Of a stretch of 64,000 nt of DNA, positions 1-9,832 are shown piece after piece. The translations under genes and the position numbers were made by a program. This stretch comes from Anthonomus grandis grandis (lineage: Eukaryota; Arthropoda; Insecta; Coleoptera; Curculionidae), in assembly GCF_022605725.1 (NCBI RefSeq), contig NC_065548.1:13735644-13799643 (forward strand), written 5' to 3'. The notes under the pieces are model-generated. The model saw only the letters and a program-made list of their open reading frames with translations, had not been told where the DNA came from and made no database searches. Numbering within the stretch: the first letter of the stretch is position 1; each line of letters starts with the position of its first letter.

Positions 1-784
1 TAAAAACCAATCCTCAAAAACTTGGTAGTCAAACCATCCCGAAGCCGTTCTATTATATTGCGCGTTTGCGGGTCCATTTTCAATCCATGTATTCCATAAT
101 TTTTGAGATTTATAATCAATATAAAGTGGAGCTAATTGACCCTCGGCATTTCCGCATACCATTAGAGAAGTACAGGCTTTGGAAGAGTTTCTGATTCGCT
201 CAGGGTACTTTGTTCCCCTTTTGGTTATTATTTTTGTCTGGCCTGGGTCATCAACAAGGTTTGTTTCGTCATAATTCCATATATTTTCTGCAGGAATTCC
301 TTCTAACTCAGCCTCCAAATTATCAAAGAAATTTTTTACAGTTTCTTCATCAGTAGCAGCCCTAGCATGTGTAATATTCTGCGCGATTCTCTGTGAAAGC
401 TGCGGTTGTCGCTTCAAAAAGGACTTGACCCAATCAGGTCCTGGCATATTGTTTTTAAAAGGCTTAACTTTTTTGCCTTGACGTTCTATATACGATTTAA
501 CTATACATCTAGGATCAAATGTGCTTACGGGAAAACCAAAAGTTGACACAGTGATAATATGGGCGGCAAAGGCATCTTCTTCTTGGTCGGTAAATACTTT
601 TTGTTGTCCAGGCCTATTTTTGTCCGTTCTTTAATTTTCAGCCATAAAGTATTTCGATATTTTTCCGCAGCACCGCGTAATGATATTCGTTTATTTTTTA
701 TATCATTAAGAGCTTCAGCTAACGTTTCTTCTGTATAGTTTTTGTAGCTGCGGCAGCCAATTTTTTTTTGTACGCCCTTGGCAT
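1..784 (-). pseudogene. pogo/Tigger-like transposase, N-terminal part, frameshifted and cut by the window edge
   Basis: Read on the minus strand from an ATG at 784-782 (MPRAYK), the frame breaks in a run of nine A at 751-759 and continues as GCRSYKNYTEE, the usual start of insect pogo/jerky-type transposases. A psq-type helix-turn-helix follows (SLRGAAEKY, about 665-700). A second frameshift lies near 600-620, after which the DDE domain reads on to base 1 with NYDETNLVDDPG around 265-285, the first catalytic Asp region. A pyrimidine tract ending in AG sits just upstream of the ATG, so the first exon may be spliced. The C-terminal half is outside the window. Family assignment is firm; the copy is inactive because of the frameshifts. 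Confidence 0.8.
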
Positions 785-831
785 TGTATCTAAAAGAAAA
801 CAGTTTTTTTGGTCTTTGTTTAACAGGTAAG

Positions 832-849
832 GGGCTACTTTGTGACATT
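832..849. repeat. Inner copy of an 18-bp inverted repeat
   Basis: The 18 bases gggctactttgtgacatt recur exactly, inverted, at 1220-1237. This copy lies just 5' of the transposase start and is itself followed by a short palindrome (gtgac, T-run, gtcac). Confidence 0.6.
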
Positions 850-1219
850 TTTTTTGTCACAAAGTCGCTCCTCGTTTTGTACTTTTTTCGTAAAAATCAA
901 AAAACAAATTAAAAAAAAACTCGAAAGTATACAATTTTTACAGTAAAGCAAGCAAACATAATATACTTTAATATAAACTTACCTTAGTTAAAAAATCTTT
1001 CATGGTTTTTTACGCTCAATAGAAAGTTTACACATAAATCGAAAAACACCTGTTTGCCTAATTTTCAACTCTGCTCTGGTATGAGGAGCGATGTTTTGCT
1101 ACCGGCTTTTGTCATATTGACCTAGATGGCGCACCCGGTACACTATTGTTATATGAAATTTAAATCGTTCTATCGTTTTTAGCGACCTGGTAAAAAAAAT
1201 AATTTTAGTTAAAAGTGGC

Positions 1220-1237
1220 AATGTCACAAAGTAGCCC
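1220..1237. repeat. Outer copy of the 18-bp inverted repeat, possible 5' TIR of the pogo-like element
   Basis: Perfect inverted match to 832-849, followed by TA at 1238-1239, the target expected for pogo elements. It is the best candidate for the 5' terminus of the element at 1-784, whose other end is outside the window. Alternatively the pair 832-1237 bounds a small MITE of about 405 bp. Confidence 0.4.
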
Positions 1238-1689
1238 TACTTTACGGTATATAACTTATTTGTAAAGGACATCTACATCTGAACTTAACCTTTTTTTGCA
1301 ACATAGTATAATTATGTTTAAAATATACAATAATTTGTTAGATTGTGAAAATAAAGTATTTATTATTATTATCAATTGTGTATTTTAAAATTTATAAATT
1401 ATTTAGTTATTTTTAAATTTGAGTTGCAGCTTGCTGAGAAAATATATTTTAAGTAAGCCAGCAAACTTGCGATAATCAGATGCTACCCGATCAATGTGAC
1501 ACTGACAAAAAAGATTTCATACAGCAATTTCGATCTGATAAGGTAACAAAACAGTAGTCTAAATATAAATTCCAAAGTGAAACTTTCTAAGTATGAAACC
1601 ATACCGCTTTAAAGCTGATAGCAATACTGTTAATATGCGGTACGAAGGTAAATTTATATATATATATATATTTATCTTATGCCAAATTA

Positions 1690-2045
1690 ATAATGTGATC
1701 AAGCAGGCTGCTTAATATAGGTTATGGAGATCTTTGATCTGACATAACAAACTACAATTAGCAGCATTTATTCCCGGTCGGTTTTTTAGCACACCAATCC
1801 TCCAAGAAGTTCAGACAGCTTTGAAGAAATAAGCAATCCTTAGTACAATTTATATAATATATTACACCTGAGGTAGCAATATAATATTTCGATTTGAAAC
1901 TTTCATACTCGACAAACTGGCATATATTAGGCAAATATAAATGAAACAAACCCATAAACCCAACAGAAAGGTCACACTCAAGACTCAATTTATTTAACAG
2001 TACATAATGGGCTATCCGATGAAAGGCTTTTTAAATATAAATGAC
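1690..2045 (-). pseudogene. LINE reverse-transcriptase remnant
   Basis: Minus-strand translation gives a decayed KAFDR-type motif (KAFHRIAHYVLLNKLSL), then FVEYESFKSKYYIATSGV. After a small deletion it reads DCLFLQSCLNFLEDWC, the order seen in Jockey/CR1-type reverse transcriptases. The YADD box is missing. Confidence 0.65.
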
Positions 2046-3130
2046 GATTATATAAGTATTAATTAATTTACAAACTTGACCAGGCAAACAAATGTGCAAC
2101 ACACGATCACCCAATAAAGATGTGTAGAGGTTTATAAAGTTTAGTGATGGCTTCAAGTAAAAAATATTGATGTTTAAAATTAAAATGTAAAATAGCGAAA
2201 AAAAATTGAAATGGAACTAGCCATGGATAAAATCAATTAAAAATTATTATTTCACTTATATTATGATATATTTATTTCACTTACCTTAACTGAATTTTTT
2301 CACGAAAAATAATGACACTTTGTCAATAGCAATAAAGATTTTATATGTTTATTATAAGATATGTAATTTTTAGGATTTTTAAGTAAAACTTTAAAAATTA
2401 ATTAAAATATGGACAAGGACTAAATTCAGAATTTAACAAATAAATTTCAAAACATTTTTTTTAATTTGGTGTGGCAGCTGTTTTAGCTTTGTTCTTATTC
2501 CTTTTGTTAACTATTTTACCATTAAAAAACGCATTTTTGTTAGTTTTTATTGTAGCAAGTTATTCATCTATTCTTTCACTTGACGGTATTTGACGATACT
2601 GTAAAATTGTAATGGCTTTTATTTGTTTATTTGCTTTTGTTTCAATTATGAGGCAGAAAAACCAAACACCAATAAATATTTTTTATATCAACATTATATT
2701 TTTTAAATACTAAATGTTGATTTCCAGAAATGTTCTTTTTTTAATTTTCGTTAATTTATCGATTTTTGTTCGTCTAACTTCTAATCTCTTAAAATTTCTT
2801 GTTTTAAATTTCTTAATTTAATTAATAACTGTTTTTCAATTATTTTCCTGCTGTTATTTTTTAAATATCTAGGGACTATTTTCATATACTTTGCAACACT
2901 GTTATTAATGCTTTATATATTATCAACTATGTAGGTATTATTTGTGATTAAAAAAAATGGTGGAAATTCAAAAATTGTTCTGATAATAATTATAAAATCA
3001 GTACTTAACTATATTAATAATAGAAAATTATGAATGCAAATAAGGTAATTAAAATTTAAGTGATAAATTATAAAACAATATAATGATATCAAGTTTGTAT
3101 AAAATAACTTTTTAAGAGCGTTTTGAAATA
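2046..3130. other. AT-rich stretch with no recognisable feature
   Basis: No convincing open frame, repeat or RNA gene was seen. Confidence 0.5.
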
Positions 3131-5289
3131 TAGTAGGCTCGCGTTAATGTGAACTCAAAAAATTTCGACTTAGTCCGCATTACTGAAATGTTCACATTAT
3201 GGAGATTATATTAAAAATAGCCAAAATTAAAATAAAAGGGAACTACATTGTACTTTATTTATGTTTGTATTTATTTATAAATTTATTTATTACAGTTTTA
3301 AGCATTATACAAAAGTTTTATTTAAAAAAAGATGTAATTTTTGTTTGCACTTTTTTTTGCGACAGGTTTAAGGCTACAGCCTTTTCTTCTAAACCTTTTA
3401 GTGTTATAATGTCCTTTATGTCGACATAGTTTTGATTCGCCCATTGTGTGACAATTTTCAAGGCTGAAAGAGCCTCCAAATGCGTAACTTTTTTTCTTCA
3501 AAAGTTAATATCTCGCAGTCACTATCTTCTGAATCATTGCTATCGAGATTTTCCTCCACTGCGTCTGTATTCCATTCCTCAATGTCTTTGGGATTATAAT
3601 CAATCTAAAAACAATCATATCTCAATAAAATTCTAAAACTATTACAGACTTTCTTCTTTTAATTTCCAAAAATCGAAAATTAAAAGGAGTAACTAGCACT
3701 AAATAATACCTGTTCAATTGTTTGAAGCAATGTAATGGTTTCATTAACTGCAGCTGCTCTAACATCATTTTCCCACATCTCTTTTAGTCGAGCTAAAGGT
3801 AGGTCATCCTCCTCCAAATTTTTTCCCAAAATAATATTCCAACATTTTAAAATTACTGAAGGCTCTATTTTTTGCCAGGCCATATGCAATTGCATAATAG
3901 CAGCTCTTAAAGTTATAACTTTTAGCACCTCAGCTACTCCTTGACGCTTTGATAGAATTGAACTTAATAGGCCTTTTCTGTAAAATAGTTTGGTTATTCG
4001 CAAAACATTTTGGTCTAATGGTTGAATTAATGGTGTAACATTTGGGGGCATGTAGACAACAAAAATGTGTCCATCAGACGTTTTTAATTCTTCTGCCGGT
4101 GGATGCGAAGGGGCATTGTCTAACAGGAGAACGGCTTTTAAAGGAAGGTTTTTGCTTTGTAAAAATGATTTAACCTAAAAATCCAATTTAGTCTTAAAAA
4201 AATTAAAAAGCAAACGAAACTTTCACTTACCTCTGCAACAAAATGCTTAAAAAACCAATTTTTAAAAATTTCCTGCATCATCCAGGCATTTTTAGTGCTT
4301 TTATAGATGACTGGATTATCAAATCCTTTAAAACATCTGGGTGAATTTGCTTTTCCTAGTACTAAAGACGTTAGTTTGTGTGATCCTGTAGCATTTGTGC
4401 ACCCCAAAAGAGTTATTCTTTGTTTAGCTATTTTTAGACCAGTCGCGGTTTTTTCAAAAATTGCAACTTAGATTTTATCTGTCAATAACTTCCAATATAA
4501 ACCTGTCTCATCTGCATTATAAATTTGATCTTCACTAAGATTAAGCTGCTTCATCTTTTTTCTTAAGCCTTCAATAAAGGGATTTACAAGGTGAGGCTGC
4601 GAGGACAACTTTTCACCTGCAATTTTAAGCAGCCTTATACCGCTATTTAAATTTTTGAAGCCATCCATCGCTTGCATTAAATTTATCGTTGAGTTTTAAT
4701 TTTCTATGTAAATCTAGAGCCTTTTCTTTAAGCAAATGACCCGTAACTGGCAAATTTCGTTCAGGCTGTTTGGTAAACCATTTATACAGCAAAGTTTCCA
4801 TCTTGGGGTTTTCTGCACTTTTTAAAGTAAATTTTTTATTTTATTAGGTCTTAAACTCTCTCCAATAACTTTTAGAATTTTTTCTTCTTTATTTTTAATT
4901 GCACAAATTGTTGAATTTGCTATTTGATATTTCTTTGCTAGTGCAGTAACACTCATACCATTTTTGTGCTCTTCCAAAATTTTTGATTTCTCATAAAGAG
5001 TTAAACACTTATTAATTTTAACCATTTTAAAAGGCCACTGCGCAAGATGCGACACTCTCTCTTATCTAATAAACATCAACTAAATGACCAAACAACGTTT
5101 CAAATGCATAAACCCAATATCCACTAACAAGCCTAGACAAGTCTACACAGGATTACTAAAGATTTCTTAAAATTCACATTATCGAAATATGGGTTTGTTC
5201 ACACTATAGAATTAACATAAAAAAATATTGGTGTTCACATTAATGAGTTGTTCATAAAATCGTAAGTTCACGTTACCGCGAGTATACTG
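3131..5289 (-). mobile_element. Tigger-type (pogo) DNA transposon, near full length
   Basis: The ends are inverted repeats: tagtaggctcgcgttaatgt at 3131 and the reverse complement of gttaccgcgagtatactg ending at 5289. TA dinucleotides flank both sides (3129-3130 and 5290-5291). Copies of a gttcacattat-like motif sit inside each end (3191-3199, 5170-5250), probably transposase sites. Length is 2159 bp. It carries the broken transposase at 5025-3318. Confidence 0.85.
3318..5025 (-). pseudogene. Tigger-type transposase with two small introns and a few frameshifts
   Basis: Starts at ATG 5025-5023. Domain order: CENP-B-like N-terminal HTH (LTLYEKSKILEEHKNG, ALAKKYQIANST), a second HTH (about 4690-4800), then the DDE domain with YNADETGLYW near 4500, LLLDNAPSHP near 4110 and MPPNVTPLIQPLDQNV near 4020. 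The tail is acidic (NDSEDSDCE) and ends QTKITSFFK with TAA at 3320-3318. Two introns fit exactly: 4175-4230 (56 bp, GTAAGT...TTTTAG) and 3605-3709 (105 bp), both phase 0. Frameshifts lie near 4820, 4650 and 3500. This is the typical pogo/Tigger layout, decayed but with all three acidic blocks still visible. Confidence 0.85.
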
Positions 5290-5532
5290 TAGTTTAAAAT
5301 ATATCAGAAACTCATATTTTGAACTTTCATTATATAAGTAAATTTTTTTTTATTGTTTTTTCAATAGTTGATTAATTTTTATTCTTTTTATAATCTTTTA
5401 ATAGTTTTTCTATATTAATCCAATTTGTAATAAAATTATTTTTCTTAAATTTATCTATTTCGTCATCAAATAAAACTAAACACAAATTTAAACATAATAC
5501 ATAAATTAATTATTCCCTGTTTTAATGCATAG

Positions 5533-5674
5533 ATTGCGATTGGGTCGACTCAACGAAGAAATGACGAATGCGGAATCCGGGATTTCCGGAGACGATATGT
5601 TCAACGACGTAGTTCGGGATTTTTCCCGAATGGCCCCGGAAAAACTACTTAGGTCCAAAACCTTTAACGAATAA
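5533..5674 (+). CDS. Candidate terminal coding exon of an unrecognised host gene
   Basis: An AG acceptor at 5531-5532 after a weak pyrimidine stretch opens a frame ending at TAA 5672-5674. The peptide includes RLGRLNEEMTNAESGISGDD, then FNDVVRDFSRMAPEKLLRSK. Base composition is clearly richer in G+C than the flanks, and codon use looks host-like with no match to TE motifs. The exon would be entered in phase 2; the frame also contains an ATG at 5525. If real, earlier exons lie left of the window and the Tigger element at 3131-5289 sits in the last intron. I do not recognise the protein. Confidence 0.45.
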
Positions 5675-5773
5675 TAGTGATATTATAAGGTGCCTCGAAA
5701 TGTTTTCATAGTCTATGTATGTTACTAATTATTGCTTTTAGTACTCACAAATACTGAGTTTTTCTTATACATA

Positions 5774-6184
5774 CAGGGTGTTAAAAAAAATTAAATTATT
5801 TCTCTGTAAATTGGTTGATTTGGAAAAGTATGAGTGGTAAATACAGTGGCCTGATAAATGATCAATAAAAAAATATTTGTGACTTTATTACAATGAAACT
5901 AACAGAAAATATATAATTTTTTAGAAAAAGCTAAAACTTATCATTGAATTATAAAGAATGTATGATATATGAGACCAAAGTTTAATTATTCTTGTAAAAT
6001 CATTCAATGATCTCCTTTTGGCAACTATCTATTTGTTGTTTTTATTTAAAAATGTTGTTTTTCCATGTTGTGCGGAATTATGATTAAAGTTACACAAGTG
6101 ATGTTTCAATATCTTTATACAAAAATTGTTACAATTTTTAATGTAATTCTATTTTAATAATCTCTTTTTTAAGGTTTAACCCTG
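5774..6184. mobile_element. Probable MITE with cagggtgttaaaa-type ends
   Basis: cagggtgttaaaaaaa at 5774 faces ttttaaggtttaaccctg ending at 6184, with TA on both outer sides (5772-5773, 6185-6186). No coding content. The match between ends is imperfect. Confidence 0.45.
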
Positions 6185-6499
6185 TATAGTATGAAGAAAA
6201 GCTATTTTAGCATCTAATTTAGATATTGTTTGTAGAATAATAGACATCACCCAGTATTGTTTTACTCACTCGGTATTTATGGACATTCCTATTTCCAGGG
6301 TGTCCTTTTTAAGCGATACTAATGTTAAATTAGAAAAAATTAGCTTTATAAAATAAGAGAGATAATTTTTAGGCTCCTTAGAGCTATAATTTATAAATTT
6401 TGTGTCATTTTCCAGATACAAGTGAAAACATTTGCCAAAAACTTTCTTTTGACGTAGAATTGAGGTATGAACAACATTTTATTTTATAAAACGGACCTA

Positions 6500-7965
6500 C
6501 AGCATCGGACAAAAATAGAGCGACGATACAGTTTTTTTCTTTTATTAAAAAAGCAAAAACGCAAGAAGAATTAAAACTCAATAAAACAAATACACTCATT
6601 AATAAACATATATTTATTACATAACATACCAAAATTCTTCCGTATAAACAAGATCATAAAAAGAAAAGTTAAATATTTCTATACGACTAAAATTAAGCGA
6701 CGCTTACAATAAAAATAAAAGAAAACATTATCAGATTGCACTCTTAATATTTAGTCCACAAGCCTTTATTTGCCATTACCTGGCGGCACCTTTGAGGCAT
6801 GGAAGAAATTAAATTACGTGTGTACAAACACACATTACGTGTATTTCTTATGGGTTCTCTATTTGGCGTAGGACTATAATTATAACATATAATGTGATTG
6901 GCGTGAAAATATTTTTCTATTTTTTGAAAATATAGCTGTTTTAAATTTTGTATTGCAAAAAGGTGCCCAATAATGCGGGTCTAAGTTGGATAGGATTTTC
7001 TTTGTTTTTTAGTAAGAAAATACCGCATTTTAGGTTAGGAAATGTAACATAAAGTAAATTGGAAAACGTTTTATTAAAAAAAAATAGAAGGTGATAACTA
7101 AAAATTATTTCTAAACAAATGGAAAAATACACCAAATATTTAAAACATTGTGGAAAAAGTGGCATAATTGATAAAAATATGGAAAACCCCTTTATTACTT
7201 TAATTTGGCTTTATGAATTACAAAAAAACATTCAACAGATATTGGTGGTTTACCTGGACAGGCATATGTATAAATTTTAGCGGTTGTGTATAGTATTTAC
7301 ACACACGGCACAGATTGATAAAAAATAATACTGCGCCGCGTGTATACATATTATACATGCTTCTAAACAAGGTCAAATACAAAAAAAAGTGTCTCTTGCT
7401 ACTATATTTGGATCTAAAATCTACTTATTAGAAAACAAAATTAATAAAACACTCCCGGCGCACCTGACCCAAGTTCTGATATACGCCCGGCAGTCAACGT
7501 GTTAACTACTTTTCCTCCAATTCGATAGTTCTGAATGGTCCTCGACACAACAGATTTTGAAACCCTTAGTTCTTGTTTTATTACGTATTGTGGTGTTCCC
7601 ATATTATAAGATGCAATAATTCTGTCTTTAAGATCAATAGAAAAACCAACCTTTACAACCAACTTTACCTAAAAAACTTTTACCACGAGGCATTTTTAAA
7701 CAAAATATAGATTTGATACCGACCAAAACCGATGTTTATCTACTAATGGTATGAACAATATCGATTAAGTCGCTTTATTTTTGTCCATGAAAAAATGTAT
7801 AAAAACATACAACAATTTACTACTCTTGCTATTCATCACAAGAGGCAAAGAATATTTAAATACGATTAACAAAGGTATGTACTGATACTACAAAATTGTT
7901 CCAGTACAGGTACAGTCAAGTTTTTTAGGAATATTATAGCGTCGCTTAATTTTTGTCCGATACTG
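6500..7965 (-). mobile_element. Tc1-like transposon with doubled inverted repeats
   Basis: Terminal cagcatcggacaaaaatag at 6500 is inverted at 7946-7965, with TA on each side (6498-6499, 7966-7967). A second inner pair, aaattaagcgacgctta at 6690 and ttaagtcgctttatttttgt at 7764, gives the IR/DR arrangement of Tc1 elements such as Minos. Length is 1466 bp. Confidence 0.8.
6744..7693 (-). pseudogene. Tc1-like transposase, degraded
   Basis: Start MPRGK at 7693. After a frameshift the paired-like HTH reads DLKDRIIASYNMGTPQYVIK and continues to about 7450. The central catalytic part (6850-7430) is badly decayed; a weak SPTPNREPI near 6870 stands for the usual SPDLNPIE. The C-terminus is clear (MPQRCRQVMANKGLWTKY, stop at 6746-6744), the Tc1 family ending. 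Inactive. Confidence 0.75.
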
Positions 7966-8787
7966 TATGTACATGTAAGGTACGGTATTACTGTTTAACT
8001 TTAAAAATTATGTACAAAAAAATTCATATTTCACCTTATTAAGGTTAAGAACAGTAATTAGATACATTCTAAATTTTTGATTAAAATCTGTTATATTTTC
8101 GGCATTTAAGTGTTATGTTAAATAAATTAAAATAAGTTTTCCCCTCTGTCTAGGAAATACAATTCGACAATAATTGACAAATTTTATAGTTATACTAGTA
8201 TCACTTAAAATGGAGACCTAATGTATAATTGTTGCTCTTTATATTGTTTTTTTTATTAGACTTTATGATATTTACACTATTATACTGCCCTATAAAATTA
8301 TGGTTTATTATGTTACATTTGCATATCTATTCGTATAGTTAAAATAGTAACATCTGAGGAGAGATATTACAGGGTTGTGTAGGTATGTGATATGCATTAA
8401 TGTATTTTTTAACAAAATTAAATTCTGAGTATGATTGTATAACCATTTTTACCTATTTTATATATATATATATTTTAATAATGTTTATATAATCTCAAAA
8501 CACATAGTTTTTATTTTTATTATACATTTAGTAATAAGTTATTGAGTCAACGAACTTTATTCCTAATTTCGTTTATATATTATGATATACACATGTTTTA
8601 GTAAAAGTGATTGTAAGAATCGTTGTTAGAATTGTACCTATTTTATACCAAATAAAATATCAGTAAATTGTAGCTTTATTTTTTTTAAATTTAATTAGTT
8701 TATATATATAAAATACTTTTAGTATTAAAATATATGTACGAGATAAGTTGTCGTAAGTTGCCATTTGATGCATGAAACAGTATAGGT
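7966..8787. other. AT-rich stretch, possible 3' untranslated sequence
   Basis: No open frame of note. A polyadenylation-type AATAAA occurs at about 8651. It could belong to the plus-strand gene ending at 5674, but nothing proves it. Confidence 0.3.
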
Positions 8788-9700
8788 ATGTTCAAGCCTT
8801 ATCTTTGTAGTTGGAAATTCAACAAAATAGTGTGGGAAAAATTATATAACTTTAATAAAAAATCAAAACTCGATTTTAACAATAAAAACCTTGAAAATTC
8901 ACAAAATATTACAAGGCACGTGAGTTGCGGTGATATGATAAAAGGTCCTCGAGTCATTTGCAATATTCTTAACAACCACTTTGTAAATGAGGTTAATGCA
9001 AAGTGAGATACATAATTTACATTTGGCAGATATAATTTCTACTACATTGGAAAAAATTAGTAAATCGTTTGAGCAAGGAAAATTTCCTTATCTCTTAAAA
9101 TGTGCCAAAGTTATGCCAATTTACAAAAAAAGGAAACAAAAAAGATCCAAATAATTATCTTTCTATTGGAAAAACTGGATTATCTCTTATGTAACAAACA
9201 TGTCGCAATTTGTTCAGATTTTATCTAGTCTGGATTGTCAATAAGAAATGTTGGTCAACCACTCAAGTTTTTAGATACGGAATACTACTATCACTGTTCC
9301 TTTTTTTCTTATTTTGCAATAATTTGTCTTAATACTTAAGTAAATCGAGCCGACATAAAATCAACCAATTTGCTGATGACACTCCTTACAGTTTCTCTTC
9401 TGAAAAAGAAAAATCTTATAGACGCACTCTAAAAAATTCTTAACGCTCAAAAGTCAGCACTCATTAAATCATTTAATTCTCCTATGGCCTACCGTAATCC
9501 TAAATCCTATCTTATCAGAACAAATTATTGAAAACTGCATAATAAATGCCCGGAAAACTCCCCGATATATAGGGAATTAAAGCTTATAATCTCACTTCCA
9601 CCTTACATCAAAAAAATTAGTCATTTCAATTTTTACAAAAAGGTAGTCTTAGTACTTAAGTATCTATCTTAGTACTTAAAAATGTTCTGTATTCACAAAG
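8788..9700 (+). pseudogene. LINE reverse-transcriptase remnant
   Basis: A linker typical of Jockey/CR1-like ORF2 (ICNILNNHFVNEV at about 8955-8993) is followed by KFPYLLKCAKVMPIYKK (9080-9130) and, after a gap, QFADDT near 9370-9390, the polymerase active-site box. The C-terminal part (IISLPPYIKK) runs to about 9700. Several stops and deletions. The later DNA element at 9833-12289 landed just downstream. Confidence 0.65.
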
Positions 9701-9832
9701 TGACTACTTATTTTTCTGATGATGATCTGCGTGCGCTCAGCTTGCCCAGTTTGTTTTTAAGTTTTCCCGTGTTGCATTATAAGTTTAATTGAACATAATT
9801 ATGTCTTGTGTAAATTATGGTAGTTCAATTAA

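Noticed and set aside
3735..3944. Plus-strand frame inside the Tigger element
   Set aside because: Antisense shadow of the transposase.
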